NCBI GenBank assembly: GCA_017527155.1
Contig: JAFXQI010000029.1
Coordinates: 1 to 63,714 of the forward strand
Reading direction: 5' to 3'
Origin: Kiritimatiellia bacterium
GTDB lineage: Bacteria > Verrucomicrobiota > Kiritimatiellia > CAIQIC01 > Lenti-01
Length of the DNA stretch: 63,714 nucleotides
The notes beneath the pieces are model-generated. The model had not been told where the DNA came from and ran no database searches. It was given only the letters and a program-made list of their open reading frames with translations. A program made the position numbers and the translations under genes. Positions 26,332 to 34,911 of the stretch are shown here, piece by piece (position 1 is the first letter of the stretch; every line of letters begins with the position of its first letter).

Positions 26332-27117
26332 TCACGCCGGCTCCGGCGCCTCCAGAATCTCCAGCGCCGCATTCCTCGCCCGCGGCGCCACGTCCGCATG
26401 CCGTTCGAGCCACAGCCCGACCGCCTGCCGGAGCTCCCGGTATACGGCGGCTGGCAACGCCGGCGGGATGCTCCGCCCCCCGGTGATGGCCGCCAGGATG
26501 GCCAACGTCGACGCCCCCAACGGCAGGAGCTCCCCCCTTCCCTCCCCGCCCGCCGCGCATCCCGGACACAGCAGGCGACCTCCCCGCGCATCCAGGAAAG
26601 CCGCCGGCCCGCTCCCCGGCCCTCCCGGAAGCAGAAGCGGGGCGCGGCAGCGCGCGCACCGCGTCCAGTCCGGGGCGAGCCCGAGCGTCCGCAGCAGCCG
26701 CAGCTCGAAGCGCGGCAGGAACGCCGGCCCCGGCGTGCGGTCCGCCAGCGCGTCGAGCGTGTCGTCGAGCAGCCGGTACAGGGCAGGATCCGCCGGTCCC
26801 TCCGGCAGGATGCGGTCGAACAGCGACGCCGCGTACGAGGCCGCCGCGCACGCCCGCCAGTCGCGGCGCAGCGCCGGCCGCGGCGCGAGCGGGGTGCATT
26901 CCTTGAGCAGATGCAGATGGCGCGGCGCCCGGGCGTAGTACAGCAGTTCGCACGTGTAGAAGAGGTCGTACTGCCCCAGGAACGGACTGTCCGGCCGCTG
27001 GCTCCCCTTCGCCGCCGTCGCCAGCTTGCCGCCGTCCGCCGTCAGCCAGGTCACGATCTGCGACGTGTTCGTCAGCGGCACCGTCCGCAGGACGATTCCC
27101 TGGTCCTTGACGATCAT
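26332..27117 (-). CDS. recO: DNA repair protein RecO
   Basis: This 261-residue protein has an N-terminal OB fold (VKDQGIVLRTVPLTNTSQIV), a helical middle and a C-terminal zinc-finger-like part with C..C (CARCRAPLLL) and CPGC. It fits RecO in length and layout. It binds single-stranded DNA and RecR in gap repair. The ATG overlaps the stop of ybeY (ATGA), so the two are translationally coupled. Confidence 0.88.
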   Translation of the reverse strand: MIVKDQGIVLRTVPLTNTSQIVTWLTADGGKLATAAKGSQRPDSPFLGQYDLFYTCELLYYARAPRHLHLLKECTPLAPRPALRRDWRACAAASYAASLFDRILPEGPADPALYRLLDDTLDALADRTPGPAFLPRFELRLLRTLGLAPDWTRCARCRAPLLLPGGPGSGPAAFLDARGGRLLCPGCAAGGEGRGELLPLGASTLAILAAITGGRSIPPALPAAVYRELRQAVGLWLERHADVAPRARNAALEILEAPEPA

Positions 27118-27578
27118 GGCCGCAGGATGCCGCCCCACCCGGACGCCCCTTCCGCGTCCAGCCACTGCGTTTCGCGGCGGCGCATGGAGCGGCGGGCGGC
27201 GGGCGTGTCGTCGTCGTGGCCCGCGAGATGGTCGAGGCCGTGCGCGAGGTACAGCGCAAGCTCCCGCGCGGCCCCGCCGGGACGCCCCGCGCCTTCCTGG
27301 AGGGCGCGTTCGGCGTTGATGACCAGCTCCGCCGTTGCGGGCTGGATGCCGGGGATGGCGGCGTAGGCGAGCGATATCACGTCGGTCTGCCGCCGGATGC
27401 CGAACACCCGCTCCTTGCAGCCGGGCATGTCGCCGTCGCCGACGAGCAGGATGGACAACTCGGCGTACGGCTCCGCGCCGTCGCCGAACGCCCGCACGGC
27501 GAGCCGGGCGGCCAGGGCGGAGAGGGCGGAGCGGTCGATGGCGACCGCGCTGCGCCGTTGCTGGATGTGGATGCGCAT
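27114..27578 (-). CDS. ybeY: Endoribonuclease YbeY, 16S rRNA maturation factor
   Basis: This 154-residue protein has ELSILLVGDGDM, TDVISLAY and the metal motif HGLDHLAGHDD (113-123). In the family the third metal ligand is normally His, as in HGxLHLxGYDH. Here that position is Asp123 and the preceding Tyr position is His121, so the site may use His121 or a carboxylate. It processes the 3' end of 16S rRNA. A leader element (27645-27704) lies about 70 bases upstream and points at the gene. Confidence 0.88.
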   Translation of the reverse strand: MRIHIQQRRSAVAIDRSALSALAARLAVRAFGDGAEPYAELSILLVGDGDMPGCKERVFGIRRQTDVISLAYAAIPGIQPATAELVINAERALQEGAGRPGGAARELALYLAHGLDHLAGHDDDTPAARRSMRRRETQWLDAEGASGWGGILRP

Positions 27579-27644
27579 GGGAGGGAGTATGGCTTGGACC
27601 GGGGGGGCTGTCACGTCTTTTCGGGGACCGGAGGAGAAGATGTT

Positions 27645-27704
27645 TTCATGGGGCGGAGGACGACGGAAACAAACGGAAAACGTCCATGTTTTCCGTAATC
27701 TCGC
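27645..27704 (-). promoter_or_regulatory. Dispersed leader element, tag B, in front of ybeY
   Basis: On the minus strand it reads GAGATTACGGAAAACATGG, then a TTTTCC hairpin, then CGTCCTCCGCCCCATGAAA. The ATG at 27650 opens a 12-codon frame that ends 33 bases before the ybeY start. Tag and ATG end match the other copies. Confidence 0.65.
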
Positions 27705-27747
27705 GAATGCCGGGAGACAGCGGGGACCGGGCAGGAGAGCCGGGGCT

Positions 27748-28797
27748 TTACTTGGACTGGCGTTCCAGACGGAGGTGGGCGGCCATGAGCTCGCCGGGAT
27801 TGGTCTGGGCGGCGAGAAGGGAGAGTTCGCCGCAGAGGACGCAGGCGGCGCAGATCGCCGCCAGGCGCCGGGCGTTCGCGCCGGGTTCGCGCGGTTCGAG
27901 GCAGCCGAGGAGACGGAGGTTCTCGGTGACGGCCGGGAGGCCCTTGCCGTTGCCGACGGTGCCGACGATCAGGTTCGGAAGGGTGCAGGAGAAGCGGAGG
28001 TCGCCTTCGGGCGTCTCTTCGGCGAGGACGAACCCCTGCGAGCCTTCGACGATGTTCGCGGCGTCCTGCCCGGTCGCGAGATAGAACGCGAGGAGCATGT
28101 TGGCGAAGTGGGCGTTGGCGGAGCGGACGGTGCCGGCGAGGGCGGTACCGGCCCAGTTCTTGCGCCAGGCGAGTTCGGCGATGCGCGCGGGCGTGGTGTG
28201 GAGGTAGCGGCCGACGAGGCGCGCGGGCAGGACGGTTTCCGCCACGACGGACTTGCCGCGGCCGAGGATGCCGTTGACGGCGGAGGCTTTCTTGTCGCAG
28301 CAGAGGTTGCCGGAGATGGAGCCGTAGCGGCACTCGGGGCGGCGGGCGAGGATCCAGTCCATGAGCGCGTCGGCGGCGCGGGTGGCCATGTTGTGGCCGG
28401 AGGCGTCGCCGGTCGCGAAGGCGAACCGGGCGTAGACGAGGTGCCCGAGCGGCTCGCAGTGGAGGCTCTGCAGCCGGGCGAAGCGGGAGGTTCCGGCGGC
28501 GACGGCGCGCAGGTCGTCGAGGGAGGCTTCGAGGAAGCGGACGAGGTCGGCGGCGGCGACGGCGTCGGGGGCGTCGAGGAGGATGGAGCGGGTCATGGTC
28601 TCGCCGGTGACGACGACCCGTATCCCGCCGCCGCGGGCGGTGGCGCGGGCGCCGCGTTCGACGCTCGGCCAGAGCGGGGTCTCGTAGGTGGCGAGGGGGA
28701 GCATGAACTCGCCCTCGACCTCGGGCCCCGCCAGCAGGACGGGCCCCACCAGCCGCATGGGAATCGGAAGGGACAGGCTTTCGGCTTCGGTTGTCAT
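27748..28797 (-). CDS. Hydroxymethylglutaryl-CoA reductase, class I-like
   Basis: This 349-residue protein has the class I signatures FATGDASGHNMAT, ISGNLCCDKKASAVNGI (catalytic Lys in DKK), RGKSVVAE, NAHFANML with GQDAAN (catalytic Asp) and SCTLPNLIVGTVG. The C-terminus has AAHLRLERQ, where His is in the place of the catalytic His of eukaryotic and archaeal enzymes. It makes mevalonate from HMG-CoA and NAD(P)H. Soluble, with no membrane domain. No other mevalonate gene is nearby. An IspD-like gene of the rival MEP pathway is at 46.4 kb. Confidence 0.9.
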   Translation of the reverse strand: MTTEAESLSLPIPMRLVGPVLLAGPEVEGEFMLPLATYETPLWPSVERGARATARGGGIRVVVTGETMTRSILLDAPDAVAAADLVRFLEASLDDLRAVAAGTSRFARLQSLHCEPLGHLVYARFAFATGDASGHNMATRAADALMDWILARRPECRYGSISGNLCCDKKASAVNGILGRGKSVVAETVLPARLVGRYLHTTPARIAELAWRKNWAGTALAGTVRSANAHFANMLLAFYLATGQDAANIVEGSQGFVLAEETPEGDLRFSCTLPNLIVGTVGNGKGLPAVTENLRLLGCLEPREPGANARRLAAICAACVLCGELSLLAAQTNPGELMAAHLRLERQSK

Positions 28798-28847
28798 GTC
28801 AAGCTCCCAGGAAACTAGAAAACCAGAAAACTAGAAATCCAGAAAGA

Positions 28848-30173
28848 CTAGAACTCCTCCGCTTCGAGTGCCGCGATGCGTGCGGCGACCTGCGAGGCGC
28901 GCGGATCGGAGGGGAAACGGCGCTCGAATTCGCGGTAGGCGGCGATGCCCTTGGCGGTCATGCCGAGCTTGTCGCCGTAGAGGGCGGCGAGCTCCCAGCG
29001 GGCGTCTGGGTTGTCGGGTTCGAGCTCGACGAGCCGGCGCAGGGAGAGGACGGCGGTATCGCATTCGTCGAGCGCGGCGGCGGCCCGGGAGAGGCCGAGC
29101 AGGACGAGCGGGTTGTCGGGGGCGAGGGTCTGCGCGCGCGAGAAGATGGGGAGGGCTTCGGCGGCGCGCCCGGCTTCGAGATGGTACTCGCCGGCTTCGA
29201 GCAGCACGCCCACGCTGTCGCCGAAGGCGTCGAGGGCGCGCGCGACGATTTCGCCGCGCTGGGACGCGTTGCCGCCGGCCCGCGCGGCTTCGAGGGCGCG
29301 CAGCGCGCAGAGGGCGGCGCCTTCGCGGTCGCCCTTCGCGAGCGCGGCCTGGGCCTGGCGCCACTGGAGGCCGACCTGGCGGCCGGGGTCGGCGGGGACC
29401 GGGGCCTGGAAGGAGGTCTGCGGCGGCGTCTCCCCCGCGAGACGCGCGGCGGCGGCGGCGGCGCGCGGGCCGTTGGGGGCAACGGCGAGGTACTGGCGGA
29501 AGTATTCCGCCGCCTGGTCGGTGAGCCCCTCGGAACTGGAATGGAGGACGCCCAGATCGTAGAGGGCGGGCGGGTAGTCCTTCTGCATTTCGAGGGCGGC
29601 CATGAAGTGGGTTTCGGCCTGCGGGAGCTGGCCTTCGAGCATCGCGGCGCGGCCGAGGCCGACGGCGGCGGCGGCACAGCGGCCGTCGCGCTTGCGGGCC
29701 TCGAAGTAGACGCGCTTGGCCTGGTCGAGGCGGCCGATGCGCGTCATGTGCTCGCCGATGAGGAGCAGCGCGCGGGTGTCCGCCGGATCGAGGTCGGTGG
29801 CCTTGCGCAGGTAGCGGACGCCGGCGGTGGTGTCGCCGCGTCCGAGGGCGAGGGCCCCCGCGTTGTAGAGCGGCTCGAACGCGGCCGGCGCGAGCTCGAT
29901 GGCGCGCGCGAAGGCCTCGGCGGCTTCGTCGTCCCGCCCGAGGGCGCGGCGGGCGAGGCCGAGGCGGTTCCACGCGTCGGCGGCCGCGGGGCCGTCGGGT
30001 TCGGCGGCGAGGGCGCGTTCGAGCTTGCCGGCGGCGGCTTCGATGCGGCCGGCCTCCATGTCGCGGGCGGCGTCCCGGAGGAGCTTTTCGGGGGTGGCGC
30101 GCCCGCAGCCGGCGGCGGCGAGGAGCGCGCAGGCCAGTACGGCGGATGCAAGGACGGCGGGACGCGGGCTCAT
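28848..30173 (-). CDS. TPR-repeat lipoprotein
   Basis: This 441-residue protein has a lipoprotein signal with the lipobox LLAAAGC (Cys about 23). At least eight tetratricopeptide repeats follow, for example AADAWNRLGLARRALGRDDE and PALYDLGVLHSSSEGLTDQA. TPR proteins form protein-binding scaffolds; in this position it would be an outer- or inner-membrane scaffold facing the periplasm. The ATG overlaps the stop of the upstream TPR/coiled-coil gene, so the two are coupled. A short tandem repeat (GAAACTAGAAAACC type) lies just after the stop. Confidence 0.8.
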   Translation of the reverse strand: MSPRPAVLASAVLACALLAAAGCGRATPEKLLRDAARDMEAGRIEAAAGKLERALAAEPDGPAAADAWNRLGLARRALGRDDEAAEAFARAIELAPAAFEPLYNAGALALGRGDTTAGVRYLRKATDLDPADTRALLLIGEHMTRIGRLDQAKRVYFEARKRDGRCAAAAVGLGRAAMLEGQLPQAETHFMAALEMQKDYPPALYDLGVLHSSSEGLTDQAAEYFRQYLAVAPNGPRAAAAAARLAGETPPQTSFQAPVPADPGRQVGLQWRQAQAALAKGDREGAALCALRALEAARAGGNASQRGEIVARALDAFGDSVGVLLEAGEYHLEAGRAAEALPIFSRAQTLAPDNPLVLLGLSRAAAALDECDTAVLSLRRLVELEPDNPDARWELAALYGDKLGMTAKGIAAYREFERRFPSDPRASQVAARIAALEAEEF

Positions 30174-31732
30174 GGCAGGATGGCGTCGAGCTGGGGATCG
30201 GGAGCGACGCCGGCGTCGAGCGCCTTGCGGTAGGCGTCGCGGGCGGTATCGAGGTCGCGCGGCTCGGTCATGGCGCAGACGAGGGCGAGGTTGTAGTAGT
30301 ACTCGCCGCCGATGTCCGGATTGAGCTCGATGGCGTTCCGCAGGGCCTCGCGCGCCCCCGCATAGAAGCCTTCGCCGAGCCAGGCCGCGCCGAGGTTGGC
30401 GTGGATCGCCGCGTCGTCGGGATGCTCCACGCTCAGCGCGTGCAGGAGCTCGGCGGCGGCCGCGTAGTGCTGGAGTCGGATGAGCACGATGCCTTCGAGC
30501 GTCGCCAGCGCCGCGTCCTCCGGGGCGTCCTCGCGGGCTTTCTGTACCGTCGCGAAAGCCGTCTCCGTCTCCCCGTTCGCCAGCAGCACGCGCACGAAAT
30601 CGGCCGCCTCCATGCCGCGCGGGATCGGCCGCGCCGGCCACGTCGCCACGACGCGCTCCGCGGGCGCCGCGGGCGCCGCGGCGGGAGCCGGAGCGGGAGC
30701 CGGTTCATCATCGAGGGCGGCTTCGTCCTCCCGCAATTCCGGGATGCTCTCATTGTCCGCGAAGTCCTCCTCCGCGGCCGGTTCCGGCCAGTCGAAGGCC
30801 GCCGGATCGAACGCCGGCACCTCCGGTGCCGCTTCCGGCTCCGGCGCGGGGGCGGTTTCCGGCGCCGCCACGGCGGCGGCGGCCCGCGACTGCGCCTCCG
30901 CCGCGATTTCCGCGGCCTGCGCGACGCGCGCCTCGCAGTCCTCGAGGTCCTGGCGCAGGTCGGCGAGCTGGTCCTGGAGTTCGCGGTTCTCGCCGCGGAC
31001 GCGGTTGAGCTGGCGCTCGACGTCGTTGAGCGCCCCTTCGAGGTCCGCCTTCGACGCCAGCTGCGCCTTCAGGCGCTCGTTCTCCGCCCGCAGCGACTGC
31101 GTCTCCGCCTGCTGCCGCGATTGCAGGTCCCGCAACCGCGCCAGCTCCGAATCCGCCTCGACCGACCGCTGCGAAAGGCTGCGGTTCGCCCGGTCGAGAT
31201 CGCCGCGCACGCGGGCGAGTTCGGCGCGGGCCTGCTGCTCCGCGTTGCGGGCCGAATCGAGCTGCGACTGGAGGGCGTCCGCGCGCCGGAGGGCGCTCTG
31301 GTAGAGGGATTCGGGGACGCCGGCCGCCGTCGCGGGCGGGAGCGGCGCCGGGGCGTAGCCGGAGTCGTAGTCCGGCTGGGCGCCGTAGTAGGCGGCGGGG
31401 GCGGTGGCGGCGGTCTGGGCGGACGTGAAGGCGGCGCGCTCGCCGACGCGCTGGTTGATTTCGGCGATGCGGTTGTCGCAGTAGGCGGCGCGGTAGCGGA
31501 CGATGCGCGGCTCCCAGTCGGGGAACCCGGCCGCGAGCCGTTCGTACAACCGCTTGGCCTCCTGGTACTGCCCGAGGGCCTCGTCGAGGCGCCCGGCATC
31601 GAAACTCTGGTCGCCCTGGACGACCTGCACGTACGCGTCGGTCTGCAGCTGTTCCGCGTCGGAAGGCGCGGCGCCCGCCGCGGCGGACCCCAGCAGCAGG
31701 CAGGCGGACAAAAGGAAGGCAATCGTTTTCAT
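30170..31732 (-). CDS. Periplasmic coiled-coil and TPR protein
   Basis: This 520-residue protein has a signal peptide (FLLSACLLLGSAAAGA) and a helical N-terminal region of TPR-like shape (FDAGRLDEALGQYQEAKRL). A long coiled coil spans about 155-290, rich in Gln, Arg and Glu (LQSRQQAETQSLRAENERLK). An acidic Pro/Ala linker and C-terminal TPRs (ATLEGIVLIRLQHYAAAAEL) follow. The layout is like PVC or Bacteroidetes scaffold proteins of the cell envelope. The stop overlaps the next start (ATGA), giving a two-gene operon. GGATGGAGGA precedes the ATG. Confidence 0.75.
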   Translation of the reverse strand: MKTIAFLLSACLLLGSAAAGAAPSDAEQLQTDAYVQVVQGDQSFDAGRLDEALGQYQEAKRLYERLAAGFPDWEPRIVRYRAAYCDNRIAEINQRVGERAAFTSAQTAATAPAAYYGAQPDYDSGYAPAPLPPATAAGVPESLYQSALRRADALQSQLDSARNAEQQARAELARVRGDLDRANRSLSQRSVEADSELARLRDLQSRQQAETQSLRAENERLKAQLASKADLEGALNDVERQLNRVRGENRELQDQLADLRQDLEDCEARVAQAAEIAAEAQSRAAAAVAAPETAPAPEPEAAPEVPAFDPAAFDWPEPAAEEDFADNESIPELREDEAALDDEPAPAPAPAAAPAAPAERVVATWPARPIPRGMEAADFVRVLLANGETETAFATVQKAREDAPEDAALATLEGIVLIRLQHYAAAAELLHALSVEHPDDAAIHANLGAAWLGEGFYAGAREALRNAIELNPDIGGEYYYNLALVCAMTEPRDLDTARDAYRKALDAGVAPDPQLDAILP

Positions 31733-31825
31733 GATCCTCCATCCTGCCCTTTCCCCACCCAAAAGTCACATCTTTTTTCCCGCCCGTTCCCCGTCCCCTC
31801 CCCCTCCCGCCTCCCCGGACCGCCC

Positions 31826-32338
31826 CTACTCCTCTGCCCGTCCGGCGGCGCCCTCCCCCGACGGCAAGGCGCCCGCCGTCCCGCCCGGGCTTCCCGCACC
31901 GAGCGAGGGATGCACGATCCGGCGGATCCACGGCAGGATTCCCGTCGACGTCTTCTCCAGCTCCGCCTGCGCCTCCTTCAAGGCGGCCTGCCAGGCGGCG
32001 GCGAAACCGGGCGCCCGCTCGGTCATCATCGCGGCGGCCTTGTCGAGGACGTATAGCTTCTGCAATTCGGCGCGGTCCGGCTTGTTCTTCAGCTCCGCCA
32101 CCGTGATCTGCAGGTTCTTGTTCTGCTCCTTCAGCGCGGCGACTTCGTCCTGCAAGGACTGCGTTCCCTTGGCGCTGAGGTCGGCCGCCGTACGGCAATG
32201 GTCCTCCAGACGCCGCACCTCGCGCCGCAGCGCCCGCTTGGCCGACCATCCCGAAAACAACGCCCAAACCGCGAACACCAGCCCGAGCCCCAGCCCCCAC
32301 GTGAACGGATGCGCCAACGCTGTCAAAAGAATGTCCAT
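31826..32338 (-). CDS. Single-pass membrane protein with coiled coil
   Basis: This 170-residue protein has one transmembrane helix at about 11-30 (FTWGLGLGLVFAVWALF). A coiled coil follows at about 34-95 (LQDEVAALKEQNKNLQITVA), then a Gly/Ala/Glu-rich tail. No family is recognised. AAGGAGATTC stands just before the ATG. It precedes the TPR pair on the same strand by 94 bases and may belong to the same transcript. Confidence 0.7.
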   Translation of the reverse strand: MDILLTALAHPFTWGLGLGLVFAVWALFSGWSAKRALRREVRRLEDHCRTAADLSAKGTQSLQDEVAALKEQNKNLQITVAELKNKPDRAELQKLYVLDKAAAMMTERAPGFAAAWQAALKEAQAELEKTSTGILPWIRRIVHPSLGAGSPGGTAGALPSGEGAAGRAEE

Positions 32339-32426
32339 CGTGAATCTCCTTCTGCCCTCGACTCTACCCGCCTCCCCCTCCTTTGGCAACCCCGAAGCCC
32401 GCCCCCCGGACGCCCCGCGCCCGCAT

Positions 32427-32489
32427 TCGCGATATCAAGGAAAACACGCGGATTTCCAAGCGTTTTGCCCATATCCTCCCACCATGGAA
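32427..32489 (+). promoter_or_regulatory. Dispersed leader element, tag C
   Basis: TTCGCGATATCAAGG (tag C), then AAAACACGCGG...CGTTTT, then ATATCCTCCCACCATGGAAA. The ATG at 32484 opens a 12-codon frame ending at 32522, inside the 3' end of the convergent permease gene. No gene follows on the same strand, so this copy is unlikely to drive anything. Confidence 0.6.
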
Positions 32490-32505
32490 AACACACCCCG
32501 CCCCT

Positions 32506-33963
32506 TCACTCCCACCGGCTAACCGGCCGCGGGTCGTACGCCGCCCGCAGTCCCTCCCCCACGAACACGCCCGCGAGCATCACCGCGAACAGCGCCAGCG
32601 CCGGATACAGCGCCAACCACCACGCCCACGGGAACTCCTGCGCCTGCGCCAGCAGCTCGCCCCAGCTCGGCGACGGCGGCGGCAGGCCGAATCCCAGGTA
32701 ATCCAGCGCCGCCATCGACCCGATCGCCCCCACCAGCTGGAACGGGAAGAACGTCACCAGCGGCACCAGCGCGTTCGGCAGGATGTGGCGGAACACGATC
32801 TTCGGCCCCGACAGCCCGAGCCCCTGCGCCGCCTCCACGAACGGCTGTTTCCGCAACCGCAAGAACTCCGCCCGCATGTAGTGCGAAATCCCCACCCAGT
32901 TGAACAGCGCGTACACCCCCAGCAGCAGCCCGAACCCCTGCCCGTACACGCTCCCCAGCAGAATCAGCACGTACAAAAACGGCAACGACTCCCAAATCTC
33001 GATCACCCGCTGCCCCACCAAATCCACCGCCCCCGCGCAATACCCCTGCACCGCCCCCGCGAGCGTCCCGAGCCCCATCGTCGCGACCACCAGCAGCAGC
33101 CCGAACGACAGCGACGTCCGCAGCGCGTACAGCATCCGCGCCGCCACGTCCCGCCCCGACGAATCCAGCCCCAGCGGATGCCCCTTCACCGGCCGCATCG
33201 GGAACCGCACCTCCTCCCGCGACTCCCGGTGCGTCCATCCCGGCGTGCCCGGCGCCGGGAACCCCTCCGGCCACGTCGGCGACTCCACATCGTCCACCAC
33301 CGCCTTCAGCGTCCCTCCCGCCACCGGCGCCTCCCGCCACGTCACCCGCACCCGCGACGGCGCCGCCCCGCGCGGCTCGTACGGCGAAAGCGCGACCATC
33401 CGCCCCCCCTCCACCGTCCCCTCGACCGCCCCCGCCGCCTTGTCCGCCCGCCGCGCCGCCAGCCCCTCCCGCACCGCATCCGGCAGCGCCGCCTCGTCCA
33501 CGACCCCGCCCCGTGCCAGCCCGAACCGCTCCGCCTCCCCGCCGACGCGCACGATCCGCCCCTCCCCGTCGATTTCCGCATACGCCGCATGCTCCTCCGG
33601 CACCGCCACCACCGTCTTGACCTTCGGCAACTCGATCGACCCCGCCGGAACGCTCTCCAGCGGCCCCCACCGCAGCACCGGCCACACCACCACCGCCCCC
33701 TCGAACACCCCGTCCCGTTCCAGCGCCCGGTAATCCGGCCGCGTCATCCGCCCGCTCCCGTTGAACGCATCCTCCGGATAGAACTTCACCACCGGCCAAT
33801 AACACTCCCCCCCCATCCGCACGAACAGCGGCCTGTCGTTCGCGATCCACTCCGAAAACAGACTCACCCCATACCCCGCCACCAGCACCCAGAACGCCCA
33901 CCACGCCCGCCGCATCCCCCGGAACCTCGCCCACCGCCGCTTGGTGATCGGGTGAAGCCTCAT
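32506..33963 (-). CDS. YejE-like ABC transporter permease
   Basis: This 485-residue protein has one N-terminal helix (AFWVLVAGYGVSLFSEWI), a periplasmic insert of about 200 residues, and five more helices in a C-terminal binding-protein-dependent permease domain. The insert opening (DRPLFVRMGGECYWPVVKFY) is typical of YejE. The cytosolic EAA loop is EAAQGLGLSGPKIVFRHILP. The insert is longer than in E. coli YejE. It pairs with YejB and the YejF ATPase in peptide import, but neither is encoded beside it. The YejA-like binding protein at 19.2 kb is a likely partner. Confidence 0.87.
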   Translation of the reverse strand: MRLHPITKRRWARFRGMRRAWWAFWVLVAGYGVSLFSEWIANDRPLFVRMGGECYWPVVKFYPEDAFNGSGRMTRPDYRALERDGVFEGAVVVWPVLRWGPLESVPAGSIELPKVKTVVAVPEEHAAYAEIDGEGRIVRVGGEAERFGLARGGVVDEAALPDAVREGLAARRADKAAGAVEGTVEGGRMVALSPYEPRGAAPSRVRVTWREAPVAGGTLKAVVDDVESPTWPEGFPAPGTPGWTHRESREEVRFPMRPVKGHPLGLDSSGRDVAARMLYALRTSLSFGLLLVVATMGLGTLAGAVQGYCAGAVDLVGQRVIEIWESLPFLYVLILLGSVYGQGFGLLLGVYALFNWVGISHYMRAEFLRLRKQPFVEAAQGLGLSGPKIVFRHILPNALVPLVTFFPFQLVGAIGSMAALDYLGFGLPPPSPSWGELLAQAQEFPWAWWLALYPALALFAVMLAGVFVGEGLRAAYDPRPVSRWE

Positions 33964-34116
33964 CGCGCGCCTCCCGTGGAGTGGTTGCTCTTTGTGGTCT
34001 TTGTGGCTTTCATTCTGGTTCGGTTGTTCGGTGGTTCGGCAGTTCGGCAGTTCGCGTGCTGGGGGCGCGGGCGGCCCGCCCGCGGCTTGTCAAACCCACC
34101 GCTCTCTCGTCTCTCG

Positions 34117-34656
34117 TCACTCGTCACCCGTCTCTCTCAACTCGTCCCTCGCCCCTTTGTTTTCGATCCGGCGCTGCCGGAAGAACCCCTTCAGCACCGC
34201 CGCGCACTCCCCCTCCAGCACGCCCGGCAGCACCTCCGCGCGGTGGTTCAGCTCGGGCGTCTGCAAAATCTTGAACCGCGACACCGCCCCGCCCCTGAGC
34301 GGATCGCTCACCCCCCACACCACGAGCGGAATCCGCGCCAGCACGATCGCCCCCGCGCACATCGGACACGGCTCCTTCGTCACGTACAGGATGTGTCCTT
34401 CCAGCCGCCAATCCCCCGCCGCCGACGCCGCCTGCGTGATGGCCAGAACCTCCGCATGCGCCGTTGGGTCCTTGAGCGTCCGCGTCTGGTTCCACGCCTT
34501 CCCCACCAACTGCCCCGCCGCGTCGTAAATCACCGCACCGACCGGCACCTCCCCCTCCTCCGCGGCCCGCCGCGCCTGCCCCAGCGCCAGCCGCATCCGC
34601 TGCTCGTGCAGGAACCGGAACTCCTCCCCCATCGCATCCGCCAGCCACCCGTTCAC
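34117..34656 (-). CDS. tadA: tRNA adenosine deaminase TadA
   Basis: This 179-residue protein has the zinc motif HAEVLA (His and catalytic Glu) and PCPMC (two Cys ligands). It converts A34 to inosine in tRNA-Arg. The GTG at 34656 has AAGGAGGG five bases before it; an upstream frame extension runs through three palindromes and is not coding. Three 19-bp palindromes lie 24-86 bases upstream, where a promoter would be expected. Confidence 0.92.
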   Translation of the reverse strand: MNGWLADAMGEEFRFLHEQRMRLALGQARRAAEEGEVPVGAVIYDAAGQLVGKAWNQTRTLKDPTAHAEVLAITQAASAAGDWRLEGHILYVTKEPCPMCAGAIVLARIPLVVWGVSDPLRGGAVSRFKILQTPELNHRAEVLPGVLEGECAAVLKGFFRQRRIENKGARDELRETGDE

Positions 34657-34679
34657 GCCGCCCTCCTTCCGCCGTCGAA

Positions 34680-34742
34680 GTTTTCCAACCATTGGAAAAA
34701 AAGTTTCCAACCATTGGAAAAAATTTTTCCAATCATTGGAAA
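34680..34742. repeat. Array of three 19-bp palindromes before tadA
   Basis: The units are TTTTCCAACCATTGGAAAA, TTTCCAACCATTGGAAAA and TTTTCCAATCATTGGAAAA. They stand in the spacer between the tadA start and the 3' end of the next gene. An AT-rich stretch with ATCGAA/TTCGAT words lies beside them (34757-34800). Confidence 0.85.
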
Positions 34743-34911
34743 ACTTTTCCGCCGCCCGTCCCACTCGATTCCATCGAAAGAATCGATTTTTTCGAAACAA
34801 TCGAAATTCATCCTTGTCCCCCTTTGTCCTGTTTGTCTTCCAAAAAATCGTTTCCTTCAAAAGTTGTGCCGAGTTGTTTTTCCAAGTTGTCAAAATTGTC
34901 GTTCTGGATTT

